Below are positions 51,427-63,692 of a DNA stretch of 64,000 nucleotides, piece by piece. Below the pieces are notes generated by a model that was given only the letters and a program-made list of their open reading frames with translations, searched no databases and was not told where the DNA came from. A program made the position numbers and the translations under genes. Position 1 is the stretch's first letter; each line of letters begins with the position of its first letter. Origin of the DNA: Thermomonas sp. (GTDB taxonomy: Bacteria; Pseudomonadota; Gammaproteobacteria; Xanthomonadales; Xanthomonadaceae); contig NZ_JADZDS010000078.1 of NCBI RefSeq assembly GCF_020850895.1, forward strand, positions 21,365-85,364, given 5' to 3'.

Positions 51427-52563
51427 TCATGCCCTCGGCGGAACTCTGCGCCGACTGAAGCGGCCATGCTCGACTGCCACCTGCCCGTCAAGCTCCAACG
51501 CCAGCAGCATGGACGACACCCGGGCCGACGTCAATCCGGTCCGCAGCACCAGTTCATCCATACACGTTGGGTCATATCCCATGGCCTCCCACAAGATGTT
51601 GTAGTCAGGTTGCTCCGCCCAGTGCGGCGGACAGGCACAGTCCGAGGGCTCGGCTTGCAACGTCCTGCGCTGGATATCGGCCAGGTTCGCGATCTGAGTG
51701 GCGAGGGTGTCCAGGATCTCCCCAGGGCTTTCCACCAGCGCCGCTCCTTCGCGGATCAGACGGTGGCAACCTCGCGCCATCGGGTTATGGATCGAGCCGG
51801 GGACCACGAACACCTCGCGTCCGGCTTCGGCTGCCATGCGGGCGGTAATCAGGGCGCCGGAGCGCTGCGCGGCCTCCACCACCAGGGTCGCCAGGCTCAG
51901 GCCGGCGAGGATCCGGTTGCGCCCCGGGAAATGCGGACGCAAGGGCGGTGTCCCCGGCGGATGCTCGGACACCAGCGCCCCCGCAGCGGCGATGTCTGCC
52001 ATCAGCGTCCGGTTGGCGCGCGGATAGGCAATGTCGGGACCGGTGCCCAAGACTGCAACCGTCGCACCGCCGGCGTCCAATGTCGCCCTGTGCGCGCTGG
52101 CGTCGATCCCGGCCGCCAATCCGCTGGCGACGCACAGCCCGGCATGCGCCAGCGCGGCTGCAAACGCGCCGGCATTGGCACGGCCACCGGCGGTGGCCAT
52201 GCGGCTGCCCACGACCGCGATCGAAGGCCGCCAAAGCATGGCCGGCTCCCCGGACACGAACAGCGCCACCGGCGGTGATTGGATGTCCCGAAGCGAAAGT
52301 GGGTAGTCGGCATCACGCCATCCGATCAAGGCATGGGCATCGGCCGCCAACCAGCGCCGACTCCGCGCCAGCAGGTCCCGGTCGGGTTGTCGGATTGCAG
52401 CGCAGGCAGCCGACTCCAGTCCGTGCGTACGCCAAGACTCGGCGCCGGCCGCGACTGCCGCGCCTGCACTTCCGTGGGTGTCCAGCAGGCGCCGCAGGGC
52501 GCCCGCACCGGCGCCACTGTGCAGCAGCCGCAGCAAGGGTTCCTGATCGGCGGTTTCGGGCAT
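51427..52563 (-). CDS. dprA: DNA processing protein DprA/Smf
   Basis: [62 protein letters not shown]. Confidence 0.95.
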   Translation of the reverse strand: MPETADQEPLLRLLHSGAGAGALRRLLDTHGSAGAAVAAGAESWRTHGLESAACAAIRQPDRDLLARSRRWLAADAHALIGWRDADYPLSLRDIQSPPVALFVSGEPAMLWRPSIAVVGSRMATAGGRANAGAFAAALAHAGLCVASGLAAGIDASAHRATLDAGGATVAVLGTGPDIAYPRANRTLMADIAAAGALVSEHPPGTPPLRPHFPGRNRILAGLSLATLVVEAAQRSGALITARMAAEAGREVFVVPGSIHNPMARGCHRLIREGAALVESPGEILDTLATQIANLADIQRRTLQAEPSDCACPPHWAEQPDYNILWEAMGYDPTCMDELVLRTGLTSARVSSMLLALELDGQVAVEHGRFSRRRVPPRA

Positions 52564-52587
52564 GCGCACAGCCTGCCCCGGACACGA

Positions 52588-52611
52588 CAGCGGCGCCCTC
52601 GGGCGCCGCTG
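52588..52611 (-). terminator. GC-rich hairpin between LysM gene and dprA (terminator or attenuator-like, no clear T-tract)
   Basis: CAGCGGCGCC-CTCG-GGCGCCGCTG, 10-bp perfect stem. Confidence 0.4.
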
Positions 52612-52638
52612 CAAAACCGCATCGGATTTTTCCTCGCC

Positions 52639-53835
52639 TTATTCGGTCGCGTCCGGATGCTTCAGCTCGTAGCCCACCCGCGCCGGCTTCACGCTGCTCA
52701 TCACCAGCGCATAGCTGACGTTGTCGAAGGTGCGGAAGACCATGGCATGTCCAGCGAACTCGTCCGGCAATCGCACGTGCCCGTCGGTTGGGGTCATGGC
52801 AGGATCACGGTCCAGGTCGTAGCGCACCCGATCGACAGTGCGGTCGCCATGACGCCAGATCGAGAACACGGTGCCGTTGTCGATCCCTTCGCGCGCGCCG
52901 CCGGAGATCGCGATCACGTCATGGGTGCCGCCGGTCCGGTAGCCGTCGGCCACGGACATCACGCTCAGGCGTCCGTAGGCGGCCTGCTGCTTCGGCGGAT
53001 GCGGGAAGAACTGCAAGTCGTAGGTCTGGGCTTCGACCGGGATGATCCGATCGCCGACCCGCACGTCACGCCCTTCCGCATCCATCATCAAGGTCACCAA
53101 CTGGTCCGGGCCGGACGCTCCGCGGGTCACCGTGGCCGTGGTCTGGGTCATCAACTCGTAGCCGAGCAACTCGGTGCCGTGGTTGACGTAGATCGGCGTG
53201 TCCCACAGCGAACCATCGCTCAGGCCGAACGCGATCTGGCCGCGCGAATCGAGATCGCGGGCATCGAACTGATCGCAGCAACCGCCGTTGTTGTTGATCA
53301 TCCGGTAGCGCTTCTGCGCACGCACCACCAGGTAACGCTGCCCCGGCTGGGCACCTTCCATGCCGCGGATGTAGGCGACATGGCCTTCGATGCCGCGCAT
53401 CCGGTTGTCTTCCAGGCCAACCACATAGGGCAGGTTGTCGATGGTCGGGACAATCTTCAGGTCCTTGAGGAACGGCTCGACCTCGGACAGGGGCACCGCG
53501 TTCACCGGCGCTTCCGTCCGCGGCCCCTGCTGGACGGCAACCCGGTCCAGGTAGGCCAGACTGATCACGTCACCCGGATAGATCAGGTGCGGATTGCGGA
53601 TCTGTGGATTGGCCTGCCAGATCTCCGGCCACAGCCAAGGCTTCCTCAGGAAGCGTCCGGCGATGTCCCAGAGCGTATCGCCGCGTTTGACGACGTAATG
53701 GTCTGGATGGTCGCCGCGCATTTCAACCGCCGTGGCCAGCGTGGCCACAGTCAGCATCGCCGCCACCATCACCGTGCGCAGCATGCGCAGGCGTGAAGCA
53801 TTGGCGCGCGCCAAGTTGGAAACCCGTTCAAGCAT
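52639..53835 (-). CDS. LysM peptidoglycan-binding domain protein
   Basis: HYVVKRGDTLWDIAGRFLRKPWLWPEIWQANPQIRNPHLIYPGDVISL; start at MLERVSNL. Confidence 0.9.
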   Translation of the reverse strand: MLERVSNLARANASRLRMLRTVMVAAMLTVATLATAVEMRGDHPDHYVVKRGDTLWDIAGRFLRKPWLWPEIWQANPQIRNPHLIYPGDVISLAYLDRVAVQQGPRTEAPVNAVPLSEVEPFLKDLKIVPTIDNLPYVVGLEDNRMRGIEGHVAYIRGMEGAQPGQRYLVVRAQKRYRMINNNGGCCDQFDARDLDSRGQIAFGLSDGSLWDTPIYVNHGTELLGYELMTQTTATVTRGASGPDQLVTLMMDAEGRDVRVGDRIIPVEAQTYDLQFFPHPPKQQAAYGRLSVMSVADGYRTGGTHDVIAISGGAREGIDNGTVFSIWRHGDRTVDRVRYDLDRDPAMTPTDGHVRLPDEFAGHAMVFRTFDNVSYALVMSSVKPARVGYELKHPDATE

Positions 53836-53991
53836 GGTCGCTATCTCCCCGCTGTGTTTCGCAAAAGCCCCCCAAGCTGCGTCAATATAGCTCACAATTC
53901 GGCAGGTCTGGCAAGCACCCATGCAGGTTGACCCCATTACACTTGCCGACAAACGGCCCAAATCGGTCCGAATCCTGCGGATTTTCCCCTC

Positions 53992-54504
53992 ATGGCACTG
54001 CTTCCGATCCTCGAGTTTCCCGACCCCCGACTGCGCACCCGCGCGGCCCGGGTCGACCCCGTCGAACTGGCCACCCCGGCCTTCCAGACCCTGTTCGACG
54101 ACATGTTCGAAACCATGTACCAGGCCCCGGGGATTGGCTTGGCCGCCAGTCAGGTGGACGTCCACAAGCGCTTCATGGTGATCGACGTGAGCGAGGAGCA
54201 CGATGCGCCGCGCGTGTTCGTGAACCCGACCATCACCGCCCGCAGCGGCGAACAGGTCTATCAGGAAGGCTGCCTGTCGGTTCCGAACATCTTTGCCGAC
54301 GTCACCCGCGCAGCCACCATCACGGTGGAGGCGCTGGACCGCCACGGCCAGGCCTTCACGCTGGAGGCCGACGGCCTGCTGGCAGTGTGCATCCAGCACG
54401 AGATGGACCACCTGGAAGGCAAGCTGTTCGTCGACTACCTGTCGCCGCTCAAGCGCGAAATGGTGCGCAAGAAGCTGCTCAAGGCCAAGCGCAGCGCGGC
54501 CTGA
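53992..54504 (+). CDS. def: Peptide deformylase
   Basis: [43 protein letters not shown]. Confidence 0.97.
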   Translation: MALLPILEFPDPRLRTRAARVDPVELATPAFQTLFDDMFETMYQAPGIGLAASQVDVHKRFMVIDVSEEHDAPRVFVNPTITARSGEQVYQEGCLSVPNIFADVTRAATITVEALDRHGQAFTLEADGLLAVCIQHEMDHLEGKLFVDYLSPLKREMVRKKLLKAKRSAA

Positions 54505-54586
54505 CGCCCGGACGGGCGCCGGCGCCCGCCCCCGCGGTCGGAATTGAAGAACCCGAACCCTCGACCCAGAGCCCCGGAGTCGCCGG

Positions 54587-55504
54587 ATGCGCATCGTCTT
54601 TGCCGGAACCCCCGAATTCGCCGTGCCCTGCCTGCGTGCCGCCTGCGGCAAGGCCGAGGTGGTTGCCGTCTACACCCAGCCGGACCGGCCCGCCGGGCGC
54701 GGCCGCGCGCTGACGCCATCGCCGGTGAAACTGGAAGCCGTGCAGCGCGGCATCCCGGTGCACCAACCGGGAAACTTCCGCTCGGCAGAATCGAAGGCCA
54801 CGCTGCGCGCGCTGAAGCCCGACGTGATGGTGGTGGTCGCCTACGGCCTGATCCTGCCGCAATCGGTGCTGGACATCCCCGAGCACGGCTGCTGGAACGT
54901 GCACGCATCGCTGCTGCCGCGTTGGCGCGGCGCGGCACCGATCCAGCGCGCGATCGAGGCCGGCGACGCTCGCACCGGGGTCTGCCTGATGCAGATGGAG
55001 AAGGGCCTGGACACCGGCCCGGTGCTGCTGTCGCAAGCCATCGACATCGGCCCGGAGGAAACCGGTGGCCAGCTGCATGACCGCCTGTCCGCGCTCGGCG
55101 CGCAGGTCCTCGGCGATGCCCTGGGCCTGCTGCGCGCCACGATCCGGCTGCCACCGCAACCGCAGCCAGTCGCAGGCGTGAGCTACGCGCACAAGCTCGA
55201 CAAGGCCGACGCCAGGCTGGACTGGTCGCAGCCGGCCGCCCTGCTGGCCAACAAGGTGCGCGCGTTCAATCCCTGGCCGATGGCGGAAGCCGTCGTCGCC
55301 GGCGAGCGCCTGCGCATCCACGAGGCGGTGGCGTCGAGCCTCGCTTGGGCTGCGGAAGCCGGCACCGTGGTCGCAGCAAGCAAGTCCGGCATCGACATCG
55401 CCTGCGGCGAAGGTGGCTTGCGCCTGCTGCGGGTGCAGCGCGAAGGCGGCAAGGTCATCTCCGCCGCCGACTACCTGAACGCCCGGCGCGATTTGCGCGC
55501 ATGA
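54587..55504 (+). CDS. fmt: Methionyl-tRNA formyltransferase
   Basis: [43 protein letters not shown]. Confidence 0.97.
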   Translation: MRIVFAGTPEFAVPCLRAACGKAEVVAVYTQPDRPAGRGRALTPSPVKLEAVQRGIPVHQPGNFRSAESKATLRALKPDVMVVVAYGLILPQSVLDIPEHGCWNVHASLLPRWRGAAPIQRAIEAGDARTGVCLMQMEKGLDTGPVLLSQAIDIGPEETGGQLHDRLSALGAQVLGDALGLLRATIRLPPQPQPVAGVSYAHKLDKADARLDWSQPAALLANKVRAFNPWPMAEAVVAGERLRIHEAVASSLAWAAEAGTVVAASKSGIDIACGEGGLRLLRVQREGGKVISAADYLNARRDLRA

Positions 55505-56784
55505 GCGACGGCATCGCCGCCCGCGTTGCCGCCGCCCGCGTCCTCGATGACGTCCTGCACCGCGGCCGTTCGCTGAAGGCGGCGCTGGGCACGATGCTGC
55601 CGCAACTCGGCGACAGCCGCGACCGCGCACTGGTGGAAGCCATCGTGATGACCGCGCTGCGCCAGCGCACACGCTTCGATGCGGCCCTGACTGCGTGGTT
55701 GGCAAAGCCGCTCGGGCAGCGCGATGGCGACCTGCGCGCCTTGCTGCAGGTCGGATTCGCGCAACTGGAGCTGGGCCTGCCCGCGCATGCCGCCCTCGCC
55801 GCAACCGTGGATGCCGCACGCGCGATGAAACGCACGCATCAAGCAGGCATGGTCAATGCGTTGCTGCGCCGTGCGCAACGCGAAGGCCTGCCGCAGGCCG
55901 ACCCGCGTTCGGAATGGCCGCCGTGGTTGGTCAAACGCGTGGCAAGCGACTGGCCACAACAGGCCGAGGCGATCTTCATGGCCAGTGCGCAAGCGGCACC
56001 GATGTGGCTGCGGGTGAACCGGCGCTGGATCCAGCGCCATGCCTACGTGCAGTTGCTCCACGACGCCGGCATCGCAAGCACACCGGATCGCACCGCGCCG
56101 GATGCGTTGCGGCTGGACGCGCCGTTGCCGGTGCATCAGTTGCCCGGCTTCGAGGCCGGTCTGGTCTCGGTGCAGGACGCCGCCGCGCAAGCCGTGGCCG
56201 ATGCGTTCGCGCTGGCGTCAGGCACACGGGTGCTGGACGCCTGCGCTGCCCCCGGCGGCAAGGCCGCGCACCTGGCCGAACGCGATGCCACGCTGCGGAT
56301 CACCGCGCTGGACGTGGACGGGCGCCGCGTGCGCCGCATGCAGGACGCCTTTCAACGCCTGAGGCTGGAACTCGACGTCCGCACCGGCGACGCCACGGAG
56401 CCCGCCACATGGTGGGACGGCACGCCGTTCGATGCCGTCCTGATCGACGCTCCGTGCAGCGCCAGCGGGATCGTGCGCCGCCAACCCGATGTCTTGCTGC
56501 ATCGGCGCGAATACGACCTCGCCGCCCTCTGCGCGATCCAGTCATCCCTGCTGGACACGCTGTGGCCGCTGCTCGCGCATGGAGGAACCTTGGTCTACGC
56601 CACCTGCTCGATCCTTGGCGCGGAAAACGCGGCACAGGTCGATGCCTTCCTCACCCGCACGCCCGACGCGGCGCTGGAGCCACTGGACGCCCGCTACGGC
56701 CATGACACCGGCTTCGGCCACCAACGCCTGCCGGGCGAAGACGGTCGGGACGGTTTTTTTGTCGCTCGCCTGACAAGGCGCTGA
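55501..56784 (+). CDS. rsmB: 16S rRNA (cytosine(967)-C(5))-methyltransferase
   Basis: [38 protein letters not shown] overlap with fmt stop. Confidence 0.95.
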   Translation: MSDGIAARVAAARVLDDVLHRGRSLKAALGTMLPQLGDSRDRALVEAIVMTALRQRTRFDAALTAWLAKPLGQRDGDLRALLQVGFAQLELGLPAHAALAATVDAARAMKRTHQAGMVNALLRRAQREGLPQADPRSEWPPWLVKRVASDWPQQAEAIFMASAQAAPMWLRVNRRWIQRHAYVQLLHDAGIASTPDRTAPDALRLDAPLPVHQLPGFEAGLVSVQDAAAQAVADAFALASGTRVLDACAAPGGKAAHLAERDATLRITALDVDGRRVRRMQDAFQRLRLELDVRTGDATEPATWWDGTPFDAVLIDAPCSASGIVRRQPDVLLHRREYDLAALCAIQSSLLDTLWPLLAHGGTLVYATCSILGAENAAQVDAFLTRTPDAALEPLDARYGHDTGFGHQRLPGEDGRDGFFVARLTRR

Positions 56785-56790
56785 ACCACT

Positions 56791-58473
56791 GTGCCTATGA
56801 TGGGTCCGATGACGACGTCTGCCCCATGCCATGCCCGCCGCGACCTCGTGCTGTTCTGGCTGTTCGCGCTGCTGATCCTCGGCGCCGGGCTGGGCCTGCG
56901 TGACCCGTGGCCGGCCGACGAACCGCGCTTCGCGCTGGTCGCACGGCACATGGTGGAAAGCGGCAACTGGTTGTTCCCGCACCGCGGGATCGAACTGTAT
57001 TCGGACAAGCCACCGCTGTTCATGTGGATGCAGGCCAGCCTGCTTTGGCTGACCGGCAACCTGCGCATCGCCTTCCTGCTGCCCTCGCTGCTGGCGGCGC
57101 TGGGCACGTTGTGGTGCGTGGTCGACCTCGGCAAGCGGCTGTGGACGCCGCGCGTCGGCGTGCTGGCCGGCCTCTCCACCTTGCTGACCATCCAGTTCAC
57201 CTGGCAGGCCAAGAAAGCGCAGATCGACCCGGTGGTGGTGTTCTGGATCACCCTGTCTTGCTACGCCCTGCTGCGGCACGTCCTGCATGGCCCGAACTGG
57301 CGCATGTGGGCGCTGGGCTGGGCCGCCGCCGGCCTCGGCACGATCACCAAGGGCGTGGGCGTGATCGCGCTCCTCATGCTGATCCCGGCCGGCATCGCCG
57401 CGCTGCGCGGCTGGCCCGGCGTGCGCGTGCATGCGCGCGATCCCAAATTCTGGCTCGGCCCCTTGGCCTTCCTCACCGCCTGCGGGGTGTGGCTGCTCCC
57501 AATGCTGGTGGCCGCGCTCGGCAACGGCGGCGAGGCGTACCGCGCCTACATCGACGACATCCTGCTCCGGCAGACGGTGACCCGCTACGCCAATTCCTGG
57601 CACCACGAGCACCCGTGGTGGTACTTCATCGAAATCGCGCTCACCAACTGGTTGCCCACCGTGCTGGCACTGCCATGGGCCATTCCTGCGTGGAGGCGCC
57701 GCCTGCAACGGCGCGATCCGCGTTACGTGCTTCTGCTTGGCTGGGTGCTGCTGGTGTTCGTGTTCTTCAGCATTCCCTCCGGCAAGCGGGATATGTACAT
57801 CCTGCCGGCGCTGCCGATGCTGTGCCTGGCACTGGCGCCGCTGTTGCCGGGGCTGTTGCGCAAGGCCAATCCGCAGCGCCTGCTGCTGGCTTTCGTGGTG
57901 GTGTTCTCGCTGGTGGCGCTGGCCACGGGTATCGCCATGCTTACCGGCGATCCCGCCTTCGAACGCAAGTTCATGGACGGTCGCGATGCCCACGTCGCCA
58001 CGGGACTGGCGTGGATGTTCGCTGCCTGCGGCGGCTCCGGCCTCGGCGCCGCCCTGTGGTTCGGCCGCCGTCGCGCCCAGCTCGCGCTGGTCGCCCAGCT
58101 GACGGTCCTGTGGGTGCTGTATTCGCTGGTCGGCGCACCCTTGCTCAATGACGGCTCGTCCTCGCGCGGGTTGATGCGCACTGTCGGCATGGCCATCGGG
58201 CCGACGGCAGAGTTGGGCCTGGTCGGCTGGCGCGAACAACAATTGCTGATGGCTGATCGCCCCGCCACCGATTTCGGCTTCAAGCGCAGCCCACAGGCAC
58301 AGTTCAACGATGGCCTGCGCTGGCAACGTGCGCAACCGGCGCGGCGCTGGTTGCTGGTGGAGGGCAGCGCCCTGCAGGATTGCGTGGACAAACCCAGCGC
58401 CCGTGACATGGGCGTGGCCAACGGGCGCCGCTGGTGGCTGCTCGATGCTCGCAGCGCCGGCGGCTGCCCATGA
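56791..58473 (+). CDS. ArnT/PMT-like GT39-type membrane glycosyltransferase
   Basis: DPWPADEPRFALVARHMVESGNWLFPHRGIELYSDKPPLFMWMQA; multi-TM. Confidence 0.85.
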   Translation: MPMMGPMTTSAPCHARRDLVLFWLFALLILGAGLGLRDPWPADEPRFALVARHMVESGNWLFPHRGIELYSDKPPLFMWMQASLLWLTGNLRIAFLLPSLLAALGTLWCVVDLGKRLWTPRVGVLAGLSTLLTIQFTWQAKKAQIDPVVVFWITLSCYALLRHVLHGPNWRMWALGWAAAGLGTITKGVGVIALLMLIPAGIAALRGWPGVRVHARDPKFWLGPLAFLTACGVWLLPMLVAALGNGGEAYRAYIDDILLRQTVTRYANSWHHEHPWWYFIEIALTNWLPTVLALPWAIPAWRRRLQRRDPRYVLLLGWVLLVFVFFSIPSGKRDMYILPALPMLCLALAPLLPGLLRKANPQRLLLAFVVVFSLVALATGIAMLTGDPAFERKFMDGRDAHVATGLAWMFAACGGSGLGAALWFGRRRAQLALVAQLTVLWVLYSLVGAPLLNDGSSSRGLMRTVGMAIGPTAELGLVGWREQQLLMADRPATDFGFKRSPQAQFNDGLRWQRAQPARRWLLVEGSALQDCVDKPSARDMGVANGRRWWLLDARSAGGCP

Positions 58474-59576
58474 AGCGCGTGCGCGTCCTGCACTTCGTCA
58501 CCGGTGGCTTTTCCGGTGGCGCCACCCAGGTCGCACTGCAACTGGTCAACGCCGCACGTGCCAGCGACAGGATCGAACCGCTGTTGGTCCTCCGCCGCAA
58601 GCGGCACACGCCTTCGGCGCGGCTGGACGCGCTGCGGCATGACGGCGTGCCGTTGCGATTGGTGCCGGGCTGGTCGCATCTGGCCACGATCCCGGCCTTG
58701 GTGCGGGTGTGCCGCGAGTTCAAGCCGGACGTGCTGGTCGCGCACGGCTATTCCGAGCACCTGTGGGGCCGCTACGCCGGCCTGATTGCAAAGGTGCCGC
58801 ACCTGATCCACGTCGAACACAACACCCGCGAGCGCTACACGCGTTGGCGGATCGCGCAGACGCGCTGGCTGGCGCGTCGCACCGACCGCATCGTGGGTTG
58901 CTCCGAGGGTGTGCGCCAGGTACTGCTCGCGATGGGCATGCCCCCCGAACGCACGCTGGCCATTTCCAACGGGATCAACCTGGCACCGTTCACCGCCGCC
59001 GACGCACAGCCGTTTGCGCGGCGCATCCCCGGCGTCGTGATGGTGGCGCGGTTCTCGAAGCAGAAGGACCATGCCACCTTGCTGCGCGCCATCGCCTTGC
59101 TGAAGCAACGCGGGCTGCACGTCCCACTGCAGCTGCCGGGCGGCGGCAAGGCCCTGCACCGCGCGCCGCTGGAAACGCTGGCGGCGCAACTTGGGATCGC
59201 CGAACAGGTGAAATTTCCCGGCGTGGTAGGCGACGTGCCGCAACGGTTGATGTCGCATCAGGTTTGCGTGCTGAGCACCCACTACGAAGGCATGCCGCTG
59301 GCGCTGCTGGAGGGCATGGCGGCGGGTTGCGCGGTCATCGGCAGCGCGGTGCCGGGCGTGCGCGAGGTCTTGCACGACGGCGACGATGGCCTGCTGGTGG
59401 CCGAAGGCGATCCGCAGGCATTGGCGAGCGCGCTGGAGCGCCTGCTGCGCAACCCCGACGCCGCCGCGCGCATGGCGGCCAATGCACGCCAAGCCGCACT
59501 GACGAAGCACAGCCGTGAATTGATGAACCAAGGCTACGAGGCGCTGTTCCTCGCCCTGGCAGGGCAGGAACGCTGA
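58470..59576 (+). CDS. Glycosyltransferase (GT4-like)
   Basis: RVLHFVTGGFSGGATQVALQL; LSTHYEGMPLALLEGMAAGCAVIGSAVPGVREVL; ATGA overlap with previous gene. Confidence 0.9.
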   Translation: MKRVRVLHFVTGGFSGGATQVALQLVNAARASDRIEPLLVLRRKRHTPSARLDALRHDGVPLRLVPGWSHLATIPALVRVCREFKPDVLVAHGYSEHLWGRYAGLIAKVPHLIHVEHNTRERYTRWRIAQTRWLARRTDRIVGCSEGVRQVLLAMGMPPERTLAISNGINLAPFTAADAQPFARRIPGVVMVARFSKQKDHATLLRAIALLKQRGLHVPLQLPGGGKALHRAPLETLAAQLGIAEQVKFPGVVGDVPQRLMSHQVCVLSTHYEGMPLALLEGMAAGCAVIGSAVPGVREVLHDGDDGLLVAEGDPQALASALERLLRNPDAAARMAANARQAALTKHSRELMNQGYEALFLALAGQER

Positions 59577-59608
59577 ACACAGCGTGCCCGGTTGCAGCTG
59601 CAATCGCC

Positions 59609-60541
59609 TCAGCTTTTCCGACGATACAGGTCGATGTACGGATTGACCGAATCGCTGCAATCCGGCGGTTGCATCGAATAGCGCTTGTAGGTCCATTGGT
59701 ATTGGACGAAATCCGCACGCGCCACCGCTTCCACGCCTGCGTTGAGCGCCGCCACCGCCGCCTGCGGGTCGGCAGCGGCCACGGCCTCCGGCGCGGCTTC
59801 GACATGCAGGGCGAATGTCGGTGCGCCGGTCCCGGGCAGGCGCTGGCACCAACACAGCAAGACTCGTGCGCGGCTTCGATTGGCCAGCCGTCCCAGCAGA
59901 GTCATGGTCAAGGCCGGCCGGCCGAAGAACGACGCGAACTCGCCTTCGCCCGCCTTGGGCTGCTGGTCCGGCAGGATGCCGACCACGCCACCCTTTTGCA
60001 GGCGCTTGAGCAGGATGCGCACCCCTGCCGCCTCGGCGCGCACCTGCTCGACCTGACCGCCCGCATTGGCACGCACCCGGCGCAGGAAGGCCTCGCCGAC
60101 GGCAGATTCGGGCGGCCGATACAGGATCGCCAGCGGCGTCTTGCTGGCCAGCCACTGGTTCAGCAATTCCCAATTGCCCATGTGCGGCGCAGCAACGATC
60201 AGGCCCTCGCCACTGCGGAGTGCGGCATCGAACAAGGCCTCGCCGTGGACCTCGACGATATCCCCGAGGTTGCGCGAGGCCGGCCGCGTCCACAGCCGCA
60301 CGGTCTCGAAGGTCTGCCGCAGGGTGGTGCGCAGGATCTCCGCCATCAACACTTCACGCCCGGCGGCATCCAGGTCAGACCGGATCAATTCCAGATTGCG
60401 CCGGGTCACCCGCGCTTCGCGGGCATCCAAAGCGATCCAAAGTCGTGCGATCCCGTCGGCCATCATGCGCAGCAGTGGCCATGGCAAGCGGGCCACGGCC
60501 CAGGCCAGGGCACGCAACAGCGCGGCGGTGAATTCCGTCAT
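59609..60541 (-). CDS. LpxL/HtrB-like lipid A acyltransferase family protein
   Basis: VAAPHMGNWELLNQWLAS (HX4-like), GILPDQQPKAGEGEFASFFGRPALTMTLLGRLA. Confidence 0.9.
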   Translation of the reverse strand: MTEFTAALLRALAWAVARLPWPLLRMMADGIARLWIALDAREARVTRRNLELIRSDLDAAGREVLMAEILRTTLRQTFETVRLWTRPASRNLGDIVEVHGEALFDAALRSGEGLIVAAPHMGNWELLNQWLASKTPLAILYRPPESAVGEAFLRRVRANAGGQVEQVRAEAAGVRILLKRLQKGGVVGILPDQQPKAGEGEFASFFGRPALTMTLLGRLANRSRARVLLCWCQRLPGTGAPTFALHVEAAPEAVAAADPQAAVAALNAGVEAVARADFVQYQWTYKRYSMQPPDCSDSVNPYIDLYRRKS

Positions 60542-60764
60542 CGGCGCATTGTATGTAGCACCGGCAGCGGGACGCGACGGTGCTGCGAACCAGCGTCGCT
60601 CGATGGCCCGATCCATGACCCGGACCAGCCCACCGCGCCCGACGCGTCCGGACTGGCGCAGGATTTGCGTTGACCTGTTGGCAGCGCTCGGCAACGGCTG
60701 CCCAAGCCACGGACCGGAACACCCACGTGCCGGCCCATCGAAATGGAGTGCCCGGAATGGATCC

Positions 60765-61205
60765 ATGCTCGCCCTGATCCAACGCGTCAATCACGCCTGC
60801 GTTCTCGTCGATGGCGAGACCGTCGGTGCCATCGGAGCCGGTCTGTTGGCATTGGTGGCGGTGCAGCCCGGCGACGCCGAGCCGCACTTCCAGCGGATCG
60901 CCCAGCGCCTGCTTGGATATCGCATTTTCGACGACGATGCCGGCAAGATGAACCGCTCTTTGGCGGATATCGACGGAAAGCTGTTGTTGGTCAGCCAATT
61001 CACCCTAGCCGCTGACACCCGCTCTGGCATGCGTCCGGGCTTCAGCACCGCGGCCGCACCGGCCGACGCAGAACGTGGCTTCAACCGCTTGGTCGCCATT
61101 TGTCGGGAATTGCACCCGGCAGGGGTGGAAATCGGGCGCTTCGGTGCCCATATGGTGGTCAGTCTGGAAAACGACGGGCCGGCGACATTCCTGCTGCAGT
61201 CGTGA
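60765..61205 (+). CDS. dtd: D-aminoacyl-tRNA deacylase
   Basis: MLALIQRVNHACVLVDGETVGAIGAGLLALV; LLLVSQFTLAADTRSGMRPGFSTAA; start well downstream of the ORF-track start. Confidence 0.95.
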   Translation: MLALIQRVNHACVLVDGETVGAIGAGLLALVAVQPGDAEPHFQRIAQRLLGYRIFDDDAGKMNRSLADIDGKLLLVSQFTLAADTRSGMRPGFSTAAAPADAERGFNRLVAICRELHPAGVEIGRFGAHMVVSLENDGPATFLLQS

Positions 61206-61295
61206 CCGGAGGCGAGGGCGGGATTCCCGCCTGTGTTACGATTAGCGGTTCCCTGCCGTGCTTGACGCGGCCCAACCGAAACGGTGGCAAGACCC

Positions 61296-63167
<1,872 letters not shown>

Positions 63168-63171
63168 CGCC

Positions 63172-63227
63172 GCACCCAAGCTTGCGGGTGCAATGGACGA
63201 CGGCCGCTCTGCGGCCGTTTGTTTTTC
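63172..63227 (+). terminator. rpoD terminator region (two stacked hairpins, second followed by T-tract)
   Basis: GCACCC/GGGTGC hairpin (63172-63191), then ACGGCCGC-TCT-GCGGCCGT followed by TTGTTTTT. Confidence 0.8.
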
Positions 63228-63621
63228 AGCGGTTCGCGAGCAACTTGCCCATGTCCATTGCGGGTGCGTGGGTTTCTGCGTGGCAGTTCGCGCAGAGCAA
63301 GATGCATTTGGCGAGTTCGCGCAGGACGTCTTGTTCGCTGCGGTTCGAAAGCGAACGCAGGTCGAGATGGAATGATTTCCTGCCGGCATCCAGATGATGC
63401 CAGGTCAAAGCCGCGAGGTTGCGATCATATCCACAATTTGAACAACGCCCACCCGCGGCGGACACCAACTCAAGCTTCCGCTTCAGGCCGCGGGCCTGCT
63501 GGCTTGCGTAGTTCTGATGCCGATGATTGGTGTCAGCGTTCTTGCAACCTCGTGAACAGAACCGGCGTTGCCTCCCAATCAACACATGCTTGCAGATCAC
63601 GCAGCGGAGCTTGGATTTCAT
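63226..63621 (-). CDS. HNH-type endonuclease-like zinc-finger protein
   Basis: [22 protein letters not shown] plus [28 protein letters not shown]...[17 protein letters not shown] (HH...N/CH core with two CxxC). Confidence 0.82.
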   Translation of the reverse strand: MKSKLRCVICKHVLIGRQRRFCSRGCKNADTNHRHQNYASQQARGLKRKLELVSAAGGRCSNCGYDRNLAALTWHHLDAGRKSFHLDLRSLSNRSEQDVLRELAKCILLCANCHAETHAPAMDMGKLLANR

Positions 63622-63692
63622 CGCCAGATCATAATCCTCAAATTGAGTGAATCGACACAGGCATGGCCACGGATTGCTACCATGGCCGGAAC

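Noticed and set aside
57723-60293. 856-aa minus-strand ORF, and other long antisense ORFs (3117..4787, 56542..58335, 24312..25892, 61242..63389)
   Set aside because: They lie antisense to well-recognised genes in high-GC DNA, have no domain-like motifs and biased composition; typical mirror ORFs.
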